From: Chitinophaga polysaccharea
GTDB taxonomy: Bacteria; Bacteroidota; Bacteroidia; Chitinophagales; Chitinophagaceae
Reading direction: 5' to 3'
Assembly: GCF_902150045.1 (NCBI RefSeq)
Contig: NZ_CABFVU010000001.1
Location: forward strand, 806,001 to 870,000
Length of the DNA: 64,000 nucleotides
Notes under the pieces: generated by a model
The model's input: the letters and a program-made list of their open reading frames with translations, nothing else
Told to the model about the DNA's origin: nothing
Databases searched by the model: none
Part shown: positions 10,170-20,291 of the stretch, piece after piece
How positions within the stretch are numbered: position 1 is the first letter of the stretch
How the letters are laid out: the number at the start of each line of letters is the position of its first letter
Made by a program: the position numbers and the translations under genes

Positions 10170-10811
10170 TTAGCTGAGCGTAATGTTTTTATGGGCTACT
10201 TTCAGTGTGCCCGTTACCGTTAATTCTTCCGCATCCAGCGGCTGGTGGGAAGTAATACAAAAAGAAACGCCTTTGGCGCTGTATTCCCGGATCAGGTCGT
10301 ATAAAACCGCCAGTGCGCGGGTATCTATGGTGATCAGGGGCTCATCCAGCAGGATAAGGGCCGGTGTGCCGGTGAAGGCCAGCAGCAGGGAAAGCTTCTT
10401 CAGCATTCCGCTTGAGTAGCTGCTTACCGGGTTATTCACAAAAAGGTGTACTCCCAGTTTTTCGCTGATAGCCCGGATATCATCCGGGTTGCCGCCTTTG
10501 GTATTCAGATAAAGTTGCAGCAGGTCGCGGCCGGTGAGAAACGACGGGTAAAGCGGTTCTGCTTCTGCGTAGTTGATCAGGCGGCGGAACTGTACCGGGT
10601 GCTGGCGGCTGCTCACCTTCCCCTGGAGCAGGATCTCGCCTTTAAAGGGGATCAGTCCTGCCATTACCTTCATACAGGTGGTTTTGCCGGCGCCGTTCTC
10701 CCCCTGCAGCCAGTAGATGCCGGCGGGCAGCTCCAGCCGGGCAATATCCAGGACGGGCACATCCTGGTAATTCTTCTTAACTGCATGCAGGGCTATAACC
10801 GGTTCGGACAT
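10170..10811 (-). CDS. ABC transporter ATP-binding protein
   Basis: A 213-residue ATPase with Walker A GENGAGKTTCMK, the signature SYSSGMLKKLSLL, Walker B ALILLDEP and an H-loop TSHQPLD. The small size and SSGM signature match the CcmA/drug-exporter type subfamily. It pairs with the adjacent membrane subunit. Substrate unknown. Confidence 0.93.
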   Translation of the reverse strand: MSEPVIALHAVKKNYQDVPVLDIARLELPAGIYWLQGENGAGKTTCMKVMAGLIPFKGEILLQGKVSSRQHPVQFRRLINYAEAEPLYPSFLTGRDLLQLYLNTKGGNPDDIRAISEKLGVHLFVNNPVSSYSSGMLKKLSLLLAFTGTPALILLDEPLITIDTRALAVLYDLIREYSAKGVSFCITSHQPLDAEELTVTGTLKVAHKNITLS

Positions 10812-11258
10812 ATGAAAATGCTTAAAAGTGTAAATATGAAAAATTAACGCATATATATCTACGGACGGCTATCTTTTTAACAAAAATTTTCCCGGCACAT
10901 TTTTCTACTGATCATCATTCATTTAGCCGTAGCAGTTAAAAAAATAATCATATAAGCCAGATTTTCACACCAGTCCATTCACATACAAAGGATATTGCAT
11001 ATGCACAAGGTGCAAAACCCGTGAAACACGCGCTGCCACTATAGTTTTATTAAAGTTGTATATCTTTTCCACACCTGTTAGTAACTAAAGTTATACACGG
11101 TGAGCGGGATGCTTACATTTGTAATCCTGAGCGTATGGATTTTAGGAAACGATGATGTTGAAATATGATTTGAGGGAGACAGGACAGTGAGATTTCAGTA
11201 TGCTGACCCCAGGAAGAAAAACCAAAAACCTTCGACAGTACCCATAAAATAATTAAAG
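10812..11258. other. 447-bp divergent intergenic region upstream of nrdB
   Basis: No open frame stands out. It carries a candidate nrd promoter box at 11114-11121. Between box and start codon the leader can form a short stem, TGAAAT (11159-11164) with ATTTCA (11192-11197). I looked for NrdR boxes and a cobalamin riboswitch core and found neither. Confidence 0.5.
11114..11121 (+). promoter_or_regulatory. Candidate -7 box of the nrdBA promoter
   Basis: TACATTTG matches TAnnTTTG exactly and lies 137 bp upstream of the nrdB start. The -33 region (GTTATAC near 11090) is a poor match, so confidence is moderate to low. Confidence 0.4.
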
Positions 11259-12233
11259 ATGAGTAACGAGAATGAAATTCTTTTAAAAGAGAACAAGGAC
11301 CGTTTTGTGCTATTGCCGATCAAATACCCGAAAATCTGGGAGCAATACAAAAAACATGAAGCCAGTTTCTGGACAGCAGAAGAAATAGATTTAAGCAGCG
11401 ACCTTAAGGATTGGGCAGGCCTGAATGATGGAGAACGTCATTTTATTTCCCATGTACTGGCGTTTTTCGCTGCCAGCGACGGGATCGTTAATGAAAACCT
11501 GGCAGTAAACTTTATGAGTGAAGTACAGATCCCGGAAGCCCGTTGCTTTTATGGCTTCCAGATCATGATGGAAAACATCCACTCTGAAACATATGCATTG
11601 CTGATTGACACCTACGTAAAAGACCCTTCGGAAAAAGACCGCCTGTTCCATGCGATCGATACCGTGCCTGCGGTAAAGAAAAAAGCAGAATGGGCTTTAC
11701 GCTGGATCGAGAACGGCACCTTCGCTGAGCGCCTGGTAGCCTTCGCCGCGGTAGAAGGGATCTTCTTCAGCGGCAGCTTCTGCTCTATCTTCTGGCTGAA
11801 GAAAAGAGGCCTGATGCCGGGATTGACCTTCTCTAACGAGCTGATCAGCCGGGATGAAGGCCTTCACTGCGAATTTGCCTGCCTGCTGTACAGCATGCTG
11901 GAAAATAAGCTGAGCGAAGCACAGGTACACCAGATCATCCGTGACGCGGTGTCCTACGAAAAAGAATTTATTACAGAAGCCCTGCCGGTTGGACTGATCG
12001 GTATGAATGCCGAGCTCATGTCGCAATACATTGAATTTGTGGCCGACAGATGGATCGGGGAACTGGGCTATTCCAAGATATTTAATGCGTCTAATCCTTT
12101 CGATTTCATGGAAATGATTTCCTTACAGGGTAAGACCAACTTCTTTGAAAAACGTGTGGGCGATTACCAGAAATCCGGCGTAATGGGTGGTACAAAAGAA
12201 TCACAGACATTCAGCCTGGAAGAAGATTTTTAA
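11259..12233 (+). CDS. nrdB: Ribonucleoside-diphosphate reductase small subunit (class Ia, eukaryote-like)
   Basis: R2 subunit holding the di-iron centre and tyrosyl radical, 324 residues. The segment [20 protein letters not shown] is strikingly like the animal and yeast R2 sequence, including the region around the radical tyrosine and the E/H iron ligands. There is no N-terminal ATP cone on R2, so allosteric control should sit in NrdA. It is followed 39 bp later by nrdA, giving the order small then large subunit. Confidence 0.96.
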   Translation: MSNENEILLKENKDRFVLLPIKYPKIWEQYKKHEASFWTAEEIDLSSDLKDWAGLNDGERHFISHVLAFFAASDGIVNENLAVNFMSEVQIPEARCFYGFQIMMENIHSETYALLIDTYVKDPSEKDRLFHAIDTVPAVKKKAEWALRWIENGTFAERLVAFAAVEGIFFSGSFCSIFWLKKRGLMPGLTFSNELISRDEGLHCEFACLLYSMLENKLSEAQVHQIIRDAVSYEKEFITEALPVGLIGMNAELMSQYIEFVADRWIGELGYSKIFNASNPFDFMEMISLQGKTNFFEKRVGDYQKSGVMGGTKESQTFSLEEDF

Positions 12234-12272
12234 AAACATTTTGAATTACTAACCTCTTAAATTCACAAACCC

Positions 12273-14645
12273 ATGTTCGTAATCAAAAGAGATGGAAGGA
12301 AAGAAGCAGTGAAGTTCGACAAGATCACTGCGCGTATTGAGAAACTATGCTATGGTTTCAATACTGAATACGTAGATGCCATAGACGTAGCGAAAAAAGT
12401 AATACAAGGTTTGTATGATGGGGTAACCACCAGCGAACTCGACAACCTGGCTGCAGAAACAGCCGCATCCCTCACAACCAAGCACCCGGACTATGCACTG
12501 CTGGCTTCACGCATAGCAGTAAGCAATCTGCATAAGAATACCATCAAGTCGTTTTCCAAAACGATGAAGAAACTGTATGAATACATTGATCCAAAAACCG
12601 GCAAACCAGCAGCACTGCTGTCTGACGACGTATGGGACATCATCAGGAAAAATGCAGAGATACTGGATTCCAGCATCATTTACGACCGCGACTTTGCTTT
12701 TGACTACTTCGGTTTCAAAACACTGGAGCGCTCTTACCTGCTGAAAACAGACGGTAAAGTACAGGAACGCCCGCAGCATATGCTGATGCGCGTAGCCGTT
12801 GGCATTCATAAAGAAGACATCGACTCCGCCATCAAAACATATAACCTGATGAGCGAACGCTGGTTCACACATGCCACACCTACCCTGTTCAACGCAGGCA
12901 CGCCAAAACCACAGATGTCTTCCTGCTTCCTGCTCACCATGCAGGACGACAGCATCGAGGGCATTTACGATACCCTGAAACAAACCGCGAAGATCTCTCA
13001 GAGCGCAGGTGGTATCGGTTTAAGCATTCATAACATCCGCGCTACAGGATCTTATATCAGCGGCACTAACGGTACCTCCAACGGTATCATCCCGATGCTG
13101 CGCGTATTCAATGATACCGCACGTTATGTAGACCAGGGCGGTGGCAAACGCAAAGGCGCTTTCGCTATCTACCTGGAACCATGGCATGCCGATATCTTCG
13201 AATTCCTGGACCTGCGTAAGAACCACGGTAAAGAAGAGATGCGCGCCCGCGACCTGTTCTATGCCCTCTGGATGCCAGACCTGTTCATGAAACGCGTAGA
13301 ATCCAATGGCGACTGGTCATTGTTCTGCCCTCATGAAGCACCGGGACTGCATGAGTGCTGGGGTGAAAAATTTGAAGCACTGTACGAACAGTACGAAAAA
13401 GAAGGACGCGCCCGTAAAACAGTGAAGGCACAGGACCTCTGGTTTGCCATCCTCGATGCACAAATCGAAACCGGTAACCCTTACCTGCTGTATAAAGACG
13501 CCGCCAACCGCAAATCCAACCAACAGAACCTGGGTACCATCAAGAGCTCCAACCTGTGCACTGAAATCATCGAATATACCGATGCAGATGAAGTAGCTGT
13601 TTGTAACCTGGCTTCCCTGGCGCTGCCACGCTTTGTAATTGACGGTAAATTTGATCACGACAAATTATACGAAGTAACTTACCAGGCTACCCTGAACCTC
13701 AACAAGATCATCGATAACAACTACTACCCTATCGAAGAGGCAAGACGCAGCAACCTGCGCCACCGCCCTGTAGGACTGGGTGTACAGGGTCTTGCTGATG
13801 CGTTCATCCTGATGCGTTACCCGTTTGAAAGCGATGAGGCTAAAAAACTGAACAGCGAAATATTTGAAACCATTTACTTCGCAGGGTTGAGCGCATCCAA
13901 CGATCTCGCTAAAAAAGACGGCGCTTACGAAAGCTTCCCCGGCTCCCCGGCTTCCAAAGGAATCCTCCAGTTTGACATGTGGGATGTAAAACCTTCCGCA
14001 CGCTGGGATTGGGACAGCCTGAAGCAATCTATCATAAAAGATGGTATCCGCAACTCCCTGTTGCTGGCGCCAATGCCTACCGCTTCTACTTCACAGATCC
14101 TCGGCAACAACGAATGCTTCGAACCATACACTTCCAACATCTACACCCGTCGTGTACTGAGTGGAGAATTTGTAGTGGTAAACAAACACCTGCTGAAAGA
14201 CCTGGTAGAACTGGGACTGTGGGATAATGACATGAAAACAAAGATCATTTCACACAATGGATCTATCCAGAACATTGCGGAAATACCTGCCAATATTAAA
14301 GAACTGTACAAAACAGTTTGGGAAATCAAACAACGTAACCTCATTGATATGGCGGCCGACCGCGGAGCGTTCATCTGCCAGTCGCAATCACTGAACCTGT
14401 TCGTTGATACGCCAACTACCGGCAAACTTACTTCCATGCACTTCTACGCCTGGAAGAAAGGATTGAAAACCGGTATGTACTACCTGCGTACCCAGGCTGC
14501 TGCACAGGCCGTTCAGTTTACCGTTGAAAAACAAGGCGGTCAGCAAATCCAGCCAGTAGTTGCTACCGGCGGCAATGCAGAAGAAGAGATTGTAGTGGGT
14601 GCTGTTTGCACTATGGAAGAAGGTTGCGTTACCTGCAGTGCATAA
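12273..14645 (+). CDS. nrdA: Ribonucleoside-diphosphate reductase large subunit (class Ia, eukaryote-like)
   Basis: Catalytic R1 subunit, 790 residues. The N-terminal ATP cone ([20 protein letters not shown]) is followed by the catalytic barrel with [17 protein letters not shown] (active-site Cys), NLCTEI (second Cys and catalytic Glu) and [15 protein letters not shown]. The C-terminus [12 protein letters not shown] carries redox cysteines for thioredoxin. By memory the sequence follows human RRM1 closely over its length. A strong terminator follows. Confidence 0.97.
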   Translation: MFVIKRDGRKEAVKFDKITARIEKLCYGFNTEYVDAIDVAKKVIQGLYDGVTTSELDNLAAETAASLTTKHPDYALLASRIAVSNLHKNTIKSFSKTMKKLYEYIDPKTGKPAALLSDDVWDIIRKNAEILDSSIIYDRDFAFDYFGFKTLERSYLLKTDGKVQERPQHMLMRVAVGIHKEDIDSAIKTYNLMSERWFTHATPTLFNAGTPKPQMSSCFLLTMQDDSIEGIYDTLKQTAKISQSAGGIGLSIHNIRATGSYISGTNGTSNGIIPMLRVFNDTARYVDQGGGKRKGAFAIYLEPWHADIFEFLDLRKNHGKEEMRARDLFYALWMPDLFMKRVESNGDWSLFCPHEAPGLHECWGEKFEALYEQYEKEGRARKTVKAQDLWFAILDAQIETGNPYLLYKDAANRKSNQQNLGTIKSSNLCTEIIEYTDADEVAVCNLASLALPRFVIDGKFDHDKLYEVTYQATLNLNKIIDNNYYPIEEARRSNLRHRPVGLGVQGLADAFILMRYPFESDEAKKLNSEIFETIYFAGLSASNDLAKKDGAYESFPGSPASKGILQFDMWDVKPSARWDWDSLKQSIIKDGIRNSLLLAPMPTASTSQILGNNECFEPYTSNIYTRRVLSGEFVVVNKHLLKDLVELGLWDNDMKTKIISHNGSIQNIAEIPANIKELYKTVWEIKQRNLIDMAADRGAFICQSQSLNLFVDTPTTGKLTSMHFYAWKKGLKTGMYYLRTQAAAQAVQFTVEKQGGQQIQPVVATGGNAEEEIVVGAVCTMEEGCVTCSA

Positions 14646-14670
14646 GGGTTTATGTAAGTATAAATGCGGA

Positions 14671-14701
14671 TCCCTGGCCCAAATGGCCAGGGATTTTTTT
14701 T
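14671..14701 (+). terminator. Rho-independent terminator of nrdBA
   Basis: Perfect 9-bp stem TCCCTGGCC (14671-14679) and GGCCAGGGA (14685-14693), 5-nt loop, then eight Ts. It lies 26 bp after the nrdA stop. Confidence 0.92.
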
Positions 14702-14842
14702 AACCTGACAAAGAATTGAGGTAATGAATGTGACCTTAAAGAACTTTCATGTGTATAAGTCAATGAACAGAATAGGTTACAAAAAATTGTTACCCGTTAC
14801 CATCCGACACAATAAGTAGTTATTATAATCATCTATTTAACT

Positions 14843-15388
14843 ATGAGTAAAGAAAGAATAGAAGTGGTTTTACCTGATGATGTATTAATCAGTAAAATTT
14901 ATTACATCAGAGGGCACAAGATAATGCTAGACCGTGATCTTGCAGAGCTATATAATGTAAAACCAATACGGTTAAGGGAGCAGGTAAAACGGAATATGGA
15001 CAGATTCCCGGAAAACTTTATGTTCCAGTTAACGGAAGAGGAAACAGAAAGGATGGTATCGCATTTTGCGATACCATCCAAAAAGCACCTTGGTGGCCAT
15101 TTCCCGTATATTTTTACTGAACATGGCGTATTAATGCTGGCAAATGTATTACGTAGTGAAAGAGCCATACAAGTGAGCATCCGTATTATTGAAATTTTTG
15201 TGAAGATGCGGGAGATGTTGTCCACTAACAAAGATATTCTACTGAAACTGGAACAGCTGGAAAGGAAGTCCGGCAGCCATGATGCAGATATACAACTGAT
15301 CTTTGAATACCTGAGGGAATTACTAAGTCCTCCGCAGGAACCACGTAATATAATTGGTTTTACACGACATGGTGAGGTCAAAGTCTAG
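14843..15388 (+). CDS. ORF6N domain DNA-binding protein
   Basis: A 181-residue stand-alone ORF6N protein. The domain spans about residues 12-110: ISKIYYIRGHKIMLDRDLAELY, then RLREQVKRN, FPENFMFQLTEEE, and YIFTEHGVLMLANVL. The C-terminal third is coiled-coil-like. Phage antirepressors use this domain; single copies are common on Bacteroidota chromosomes without a known role. No phage genes are nearby. An unusual perfect hairpin lies inside the coding sequence at 15051-15079. Confidence 0.88.
   Translation: MSKERIEVVLPDDVLISKIYYIRGHKIMLDRDLAELYNVKPIRLREQVKRNMDRFPENFMFQLTEEETERMVSHFAIPSKKHLGGHFPYIFTEHGVLMLANVLRSERAIQVSIRIIEIFVKMREMLSTNKDILLKLEQLERKSGSHDADIQLIFEYLRELLSPPQEPRNIIGFTRHGEVKV
15051..15079. 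repeat. Perfect 13-bp hairpin inside the ORF6N gene
   Basis: GGATGGTATCGCA (15051-15063), a TTT loop, then TGCGATACCATCC (15067-15079). The sequence encodes RMVSHFAIPSK, which is part of the ORF6N domain. It could be an operator for the protein itself or an mRNA structure. Confidence 0.8.
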
Positions 15389-15407
15389 CCTGGACAGTGT
15401 ACGCAAT

Positions 15408-16235
15408 TTAATACCGCCTTCCCGGCTTCGTGGTACAAAATTCCTTACCCGCTATCTGCTTAATAAATACCTCCGGAGAAGTGCCCAGGTAGTGCTGAAA
15501 ATCCTTGATCAGGTGGCTCTGGTCATGATAACCGAAATCGTGGATAAGATCAAACCAATCTACAGACGCAGCTGTACTATGTTCTATGCTGCTGATCACC
15601 TGTTTGAAGCGGAGAAACCGTAACATTTCCTTGGGGGAATAACCCACATACTTTTTAAAACGCAACTGCACGGTACGTTCAGACAGTTCTGCATCTGCTG
15701 CAATGGCTTTAGCCGGCTGTATCAGCGGATCGTTAAAATAATCGGCGCCATTAAGCAAAGGCTGCGCCCCTTCCTCTGCAGCAAGTGCAGTTGCAGAAAT
15801 ATAATCCTTTAATATTTCTACCCTTTCAGCCGGGGATGCACATCTTTTCAACACCTCCCACAGTTCCCGGGCATCCTCAGGATAATGTAGCTCTTCCCCG
15901 TTCAACTCATCTACCGGTACCTGATACAACCGGTAAAAACCATCCAGGTTAAATACCACGGCCAGCAGATCTGCCCCCGGCAGCAACTCGTAGTTCAGCA
16001 TCTTCCTTAAAGGGCCCAAAACAGCTGCTTTCTCTATCTGCAAATTACCCAATGCTTCAGCTGCAAAAGAAAATCTTACAGGAGCCCCAAAATTGAACAG
16101 CAACATCATTTCATAGTTGGGAGAAAGATGCGCAACAGTAGCAGCGGCATCCTCACCAGACCGGATCACATAAAAATGCTTCACAATATCCGACAACGGC
16201 GGTACAACCTCGAAATGTGTTCCTTCGTATGCCAT
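15408..16235 (-). CDS. AraC-family transcriptional regulator
   Basis: A 275-residue regulator. The C-terminal AraC/XylS double helix-turn-helix covers about residues 165-265, with ADAELSERTVQLRFKKYVG, SPKEMLRFLRFKQ and DFGYHDQSHLIKDFQHYLG. The N-terminal 150 residues form a DUF6597-like sensor with no obvious ligand motif. It starts 10 bp from the 3' end of trmH on the same strand, so they may be co-transcribed. Target genes are not evident from the neighbours. Confidence 0.88.
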   Translation of the reverse strand: MAYEGTHFEVVPPLSDIVKHFYVIRSGEDAAATVAHLSPNYEMMLLFNFGAPVRFSFAAEALGNLQIEKAAVLGPLRKMLNYELLPGADLLAVVFNLDGFYRLYQVPVDELNGEELHYPEDARELWEVLKRCASPAERVEILKDYISATALAAEEGAQPLLNGADYFNDPLIQPAKAIAADAELSERTVQLRFKKYVGYSPKEMLRFLRFKQVISSIEHSTAASVDWFDLIHDFGYHDQSHLIKDFQHYLGTSPEVFIKQIAGKEFCTTKPGRRY

Positions 16236-16244
16236 AAGAAACGG

Positions 16245-16850
16245 TTAATTTTCTGCTTCAAGATCCTCTGCCCTGAAGCCCCATTCGCTTAACAGGGATT
16301 GATATTGCTCTTCAGGAAGGCTTTGCTGCTTATAGTGCCCGGCAATGGTTTTCTGGCGCATGGCCTCATAAATGCTCACCGCGCAGGCCACCGAAATATT
16401 CAGCGACCGGATAATGCCCATCTGCGGAATGATAAAATTACCATCCGCCATACCCCTGGCGGCATCGCTCACGCCATTCTGCTCATTGCCAAATACCAGC
16501 GCTACGGAGCCGCTGAAGTTAATATCGTAAAGACTTACCGCATCTGCAGCAAGATGAGTGGTCAGTATCTTATCATACCGTTTACGCAATGCTGCAAAAC
16601 AGTCTGCCGCATTATCAAAATCATGTATGGTGAGCCATTGCTTGGCACTGCTGCTGCTTCTGTGGCCCCAGTTCTTTCTCCGCGGCGCTTTTGAGGTAAT
16701 GATATAAATATCCTGTATGCCCACGGCATCGCATGTACGCATCACCGCCGACACATTATGAGGGTCCTGTACATCTTCCAGCACTACAGTCAGATTAGCC
16801 TGCCGCCTGCTCAATACAGATAATAGTTTTTCTCTTCTTTCCGGTGTCAT
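16245..16850 (-). CDS. trmH: tRNA (guanosine-2'-O-)-methyltransferase, TrmH type
   Basis: SPOUT methyltransferase that 2'-O-methylates G18 in tRNA. The start at 16850 (MTPERREKLLSVLSRRQ) aligns with E. coli TrmH; a longer frame reaches 16907 but adds 19 residues without family support. Motifs: LEDVQDPHNVSAVMRTCDAVG near the N-terminus, ALVFGNEQNGVSD (motif 2) and IPQMGIIRSLNISVACAV (motif 3, knot). Length is 201 residues from this start. Confidence 0.9.
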   Translation of the reverse strand: MTPERREKLLSVLSRRQANLTVVLEDVQDPHNVSAVMRTCDAVGIQDIYIITSKAPRRKNWGHRSSSSAKQWLTIHDFDNAADCFAALRKRYDKILTTHLAADAVSLYDINFSGSVALVFGNEQNGVSDAARGMADGNFIIPQMGIIRSLNISVACAVSIYEAMRQKTIAGHYKQQSLPEEQYQSLLSEWGFRAEDLEAEN

Positions 16851-16958
16851 ACGCTGAATATTGCCGCTAAAATACGAAATAGTGCAGAGATGGTCCCGCA
16901 CCCTCATTTTCTCCTTAATACATTATGCTTATCTTCACCCCCAAAATATAAATACCCT

Positions 16959-19661
16959 ATGATCAAAAAGATCCTGAAAATTGTGGGTATCGCAATAGTG
17001 GTCTTGATACTGGCCGCTATTGCCATCCCCTATTTCTTTAAAGACAAGATAATAGCGAAAGTAAAAACAGAACTGAATAAGCAGCTGACCGCCAGAGTAG
17101 ATTTTAAAGACGTGGATATCAGCTTATTCCGTCATTTTCCGCGACTGGCGGTAGGCCTAGAAGAATTGCAGGTGATCGGCACCGGTGAATTTGCCGCCGA
17201 TACCCTCCTTTCTGTAAAACAGATAGACGTAGCCCTTAACCTGATGAGCGTTATTAAAGGAGATAAGATGGACATCTACAATATTGCCCTCTTACAGCCA
17301 CGTATACACGCTATTGTAAATAAAGACGGCGCCGCTAACTGGAATATCACCAAACCGGATACCGCAGCGGTAAACCCGGCAGATACCGGTAAAAGCACCT
17401 TTGCCCTCCGCCTGCAGCAATATAAAATTGAGGATGCCTGGATCGATTACGACGACCGGCAGGGCAACATGGAATTACTGGTTACAGGCCTGAACCACCA
17501 GGGTAAAGGCGATTTTACACAGGACCAGTTCCTGCTGCAAACCAGCACCACCGCCTCCGGCATTACTTTCCGGTATGGCCTTATCCCTTATTTATCACAG
17601 GTAAAAACTTCCCTGGACGCAGCTATCCAGGTGGATAATAACAGTAACACCTATACGTTTAAAGACGGCAAAGCATCGCTCAACAACCTGGAACTGGCGC
17701 TGCAGGGCTTCTTTAAGCTGGTAAACGACTCTACCTATGGCATGGACATGAGCTTCAAAGCACCTTCCACCAATTTTAAAGACCTGCTGTCTTTAATACC
17801 TGCCGTATACAAAACAGATTTCGATAAGATAAAAACCAGCGGTACCGCCGCTTTTGGCGGATTTGTAAAAGGTACTTACTCACCTGTGCAGATGCCCGCA
17901 TTTGGACTGGATCTTTCCGTGAAAGACGGCTTCTTCCAATACCCGGATCTTCCCAAACCGGTAAAAAATATCCAGATCGCTATGAAGATCAGCAATCCGG
18001 ACGGGGTACCGGATCATACGGTAATAGATATGCCTACCGGTCACCTGGAAATGGATAACACCCCGCTTGACCTGCGTATGCTCATCAAAACACCGGTATC
18101 CGACCTCTATGTAGACGCAGCCGCCAAAGGCAAGCTGGATCTTTCCAAGATCACCCAGTTCGTAAAACTGGAATCCGGTACCAATTTATCCGGCCTGCTC
18201 GATGCGGACATCAGCGCCAGAGGCAATATGAGCGCCATCGAAAAACAACAGTACGACCGCTTCTATGCCGCCGGCACCCTGCAACTGAGCAATATGTTGT
18301 ATAAAAGCAAAGATTATCCCGACGGCGTAAAAGTGAATAACCTCTCCCTGCAGTTCAATCCCAAAAACGTAACAGTAAAGGATCTGAACGGGCAATACCT
18401 GGGCACCAACTTTGAGGCCAATGGTGAAGTTAATAACCTCCTCGCCTATACGTTTAAGAACGAGCCGCTGGACGGACAAATGAATTTCAAGGCAGATGAG
18501 ATCAATCTCAACAAATGGATGGGTACCACCAGCACTACCTCCTCCACCCCGGCTGCTGCCCAAAAAGATTCCGCAGCCGCTGTACCGTTTGCGGTGCCTG
18601 CCAATCTTAACCTGGGACTCCAGGCCAATGTGAATAAGATCCATTACGATAAGGCTGATCTTACCAATGTATCCGGTAAGCTGCTGGTGAAAGATGAAAC
18701 AGTAACCATACAACAGCTGAAAGCCAATGCCCTGCAGGGTACTATGGAAATCAACGGCAGCTACAGCACTAAGGCCAGCAAAATAAATCCCGACATTAAC
18801 CTGGCTTATGATGTGCAGAACCTGGATGTACAACAAACATTCAACACCTTTAATACCGTACAGAAATTAATGCCTATCGGCAAATTCCTTTCGGGTAAAA
18901 TTACATCGCAGTTAACCATGCATGGCAAGCTGGGAAAAGATATGTCGCCCGATCTGAGTACGCTTACCGGAGATGGCAGCCTGCTGCTTGTACAAGGATT
19001 CCTGAAACAGTTTGCCCCTGTTGACCAGCTGGCCAATTCCCTGAATATTTCACAGCTGAAAGATATCTCACTGCGTGATATCAAAAATTATTTCTCTTTT
19101 GAAAACGGCCGTGTAAAAGTAAACCCGTTCAAAGTAACGGTGAACGGTATACGAATGGACATTGCGGGCTCGCACGGCTTTGACCAGTCGCTCGATTACA
19201 CGCTGCAACTGGCACTGCCACGTAGTTTGATGGGCACTGCCGGTAACACACTGGTAAATAACCTGGCCTCACAGGCACAAAGCAAAGGCATTCCTGTTCA
19301 ACTGGGCGACAGCGTTCGCCTGCAGGTGTTAATGGCCGGCAATATCCTCAAGCCAAGTGTAAAAACAGACCTGCGTGAAACTGCCAACAACCTGAAATCA
19401 CAGGCAGCGGAGCTGGTAAAGAACAAGATCGACACCGTAAAAAACACGGTAAAGGACAGTCTTAACCAGATCAAAAATACAGCAGTCAATTCCCTGAAAA
19501 ACGAATTAAAAAATCAGCTCAGCGGAAAGAAGGACTCCTCACAAACCTCTTCCAGCAAGCCACTTGAAAATGTGGGCAAACAAGCCGGTGAGTCCGTGAA
19601 GAATACCCTTAACGGCTTGTTCGGCAAGAAGAAACCGGCCGCGGATAGTACGAAGCATTAA
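16959..19661 (+). CDS. AsmA-family protein
   Basis: A 900-residue protein with one N-terminal membrane anchor (about residues 7-29, IVGIAIVVLILAAIAIPYFF) followed by a long periplasmic beta-rich region with AsmA features (NKQLTARVDFKDVDISLF; a late repeat SHGFDQSLDYTLQLALP). The last 120 residues are low complexity, Lys/Asn/Ser-rich and helical. AsmA and TamB relatives act at the inner membrane in lipid transport or outer-membrane biogenesis. The start at 16959 (MIKKILK) is chosen because it begins the anchor; the frame is open upstream to 16890. The stop codon is 1 bp from the island's left inverted repeat. Confidence 0.88.
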   Translation: MIKKILKIVGIAIVVLILAAIAIPYFFKDKIIAKVKTELNKQLTARVDFKDVDISLFRHFPRLAVGLEELQVIGTGEFAADTLLSVKQIDVALNLMSVIKGDKMDIYNIALLQPRIHAIVNKDGAANWNITKPDTAAVNPADTGKSTFALRLQQYKIEDAWIDYDDRQGNMELLVTGLNHQGKGDFTQDQFLLQTSTTASGITFRYGLIPYLSQVKTSLDAAIQVDNNSNTYTFKDGKASLNNLELALQGFFKLVNDSTYGMDMSFKAPSTNFKDLLSLIPAVYKTDFDKIKTSGTAAFGGFVKGTYSPVQMPAFGLDLSVKDGFFQYPDLPKPVKNIQIAMKISNPDGVPDHTVIDMPTGHLEMDNTPLDLRMLIKTPVSDLYVDAAAKGKLDLSKITQFVKLESGTNLSGLLDADISARGNMSAIEKQQYDRFYAAGTLQLSNMLYKSKDYPDGVKVNNLSLQFNPKNVTVKDLNGQYLGTNFEANGEVNNLLAYTFKNEPLDGQMNFKADEINLNKWMGTTSTTSSTPAAAQKDSAAAVPFAVPANLNLGLQANVNKIHYDKADLTNVSGKLLVKDETVTIQQLKANALQGTMEINGSYSTKASKINPDINLAYDVQNLDVQQTFNTFNTVQKLMPIGKFLSGKITSQLTMHGKLGKDMSPDLSTLTGDGSLLLVQGFLKQFAPVDQLANSLNISQLKDISLRDIKNYFSFENGRVKVNPFKVTVNGIRMDIAGSHGFDQSLDYTLQLALPRSLMGTAGNTLVNNLASQAQSKGIPVQLGDSVRLQVLMAGNILKPSVKTDLRETANNLKSQAAELVKNKIDTVKNTVKDSLNQIKNTAVNSLKNELKNQLSGKKDSSQTSSSKPLENVGKQAGESVKNTLNGLFGKKKPAADSTKH

Positions 19662-19662
19662 C

Positions 19663-19903
19663 GCGGAATTTGTCTTGGTACACTGATTTTGATGATTCGT
19701 CTGATTTTATTTTTTTAGATTTTTATAAGAATAGTTAAGGGAGATAAGAGCAATATACCGCTCATATCTCCCTTTATTATTAATCAATAGTTCGGTAGTT
19801 ATTTAAGCGGCCATCGATCCAATATTGAGGCATTTGGAGTATAGTTGTTTTATTTTATTGCAATTCAGCTCCAGTCCTAGGTTTGAAAAAATAGTTTTGG
19901 TCA
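19663..19903. repeat. Left terminal inverted repeat of the island (palindrome family, copy B)
   Basis: Begins GCGGAATTTGTCTTGGTACA, continues with 9-bp GATTnnnnT modules and the core GGGAGATA...TATCTCCC at 19739-19772, then about 120 bp that encode, on the minus strand, the shared C-terminal sequence of the short frame at 19803. The complementary arm expected downstream is absent here and is found instead at 25.5 kb. Confidence 0.85.
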
Positions 19904-20129
19904 GATGCTTGTTATAGAACCAGGTTTTGATACTGCGCATGGAGAAAGGAGTATTCTCCTTGTCGGGCAAACTGGCCCAACACGCTAACTTCATTAATGC
20001 TACCAGTTCAGACCTTATTCCCTGAAGCAAATCGCAGAGGCTTATAAAATACAAACTTCGGCATGCGTCATTCAACCTGTATTTGTTCGCTTTGTTAATT
20101 GTAATTCCCGGAAAATTATAATTGATCAA
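19803..20129 (-). CDS. Hypothetical protein whose C-terminus is shared with the other end of the island
   Basis: A 108-residue frame. The last 31 residues (IFSNLGLELNCNKIKQLY and following) recur almost unchanged in the frame at 25015-25389 because they lie in the inverted repeat. I do not recognise the family. Lys- and Leu-rich helical composition would fit a DNA-binding or transposase remnant, but this is guesswork. It may be a fragment. Confidence 0.35.
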   Translation of the reverse strand: MINYNFPGITINKANKYRLNDACRSLYFISLCDLLQGIRSELVALMKLACWASLPDKENTPFSMRSIKTWFYNKHLTKTIFSNLGLELNCNKIKQLYSKCLNIGSMAA

Positions 20130-20255
20130 GCCGCAGAAAAATTTACAAAAGCACTAACATTTGAAGGTCCATCATTTCTCTATCAAAAAAATATTCCGTT
20201 GATTTGGTTGAACCCTCGAAACTATATTGCGAGGGCTGAACAAATAGTTCATTGA
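19998..20255 (+). pseudogene. 3' remnant of an unidentified gene (left copy)
   Basis: Open frame without a usable ATG, bounded by TAA at 19995 and ending in TGA near 20253. It ends with IARAEQIVH. The right copy ends with IAKAELIVH. A full-length parent is not in this window and the family is not recognised. Confidence 0.4.
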
Positions 20256-20291
20256 AAGCAAACAGAAATATAAACCTAATTTATAGTGACC
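20063..20291 (+). repeat. Left direct repeat inside the island
   Basis: About 230 bp, close to 90% identical to 23284-23484 plus 24907-24934. Both copies keep one open plus-strand frame of about 64 codons, in which the conserved stretches include DQAAEKFT and LIWLNPRNYIA, and both frames end at the same TGA. About half of the nucleotide differences are silent. It looks like the 3' end of a gene plus its terminator, duplicated on both sides of the cargo genes. Confidence 0.75.

Noticed and set aside
11050..11110. NrdR boxes upstream of nrdB
   Set aside because: TTGTATATC and TTATACAC are present, but neither fits the full NrdR palindrome and their spacing is wrong.
10812..11258. Cobalamin riboswitch upstream of nrdBA
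   Set aside because: No B12-box core was found, and the enzyme is the di-iron class Ia, not the B12-dependent class II.
14902..15381. Minus-strand frame of 159 codons
   Set aside because: Antisense shadow of the ORF6N gene; Ser/Arg/Ile-rich composition without any domain.
16851..16907. Longer N-terminus for TrmH
   Set aside because: The added 19 residues do not match the family, and E. coli TrmH begins at the position equal to 16850.
20063..20291. Direct-repeat frame as a LytTR DNA-binding domain
   Set aside because: The spacing of Phe, Asn and Arg residues is only loosely similar; the hallmark residues are not present.
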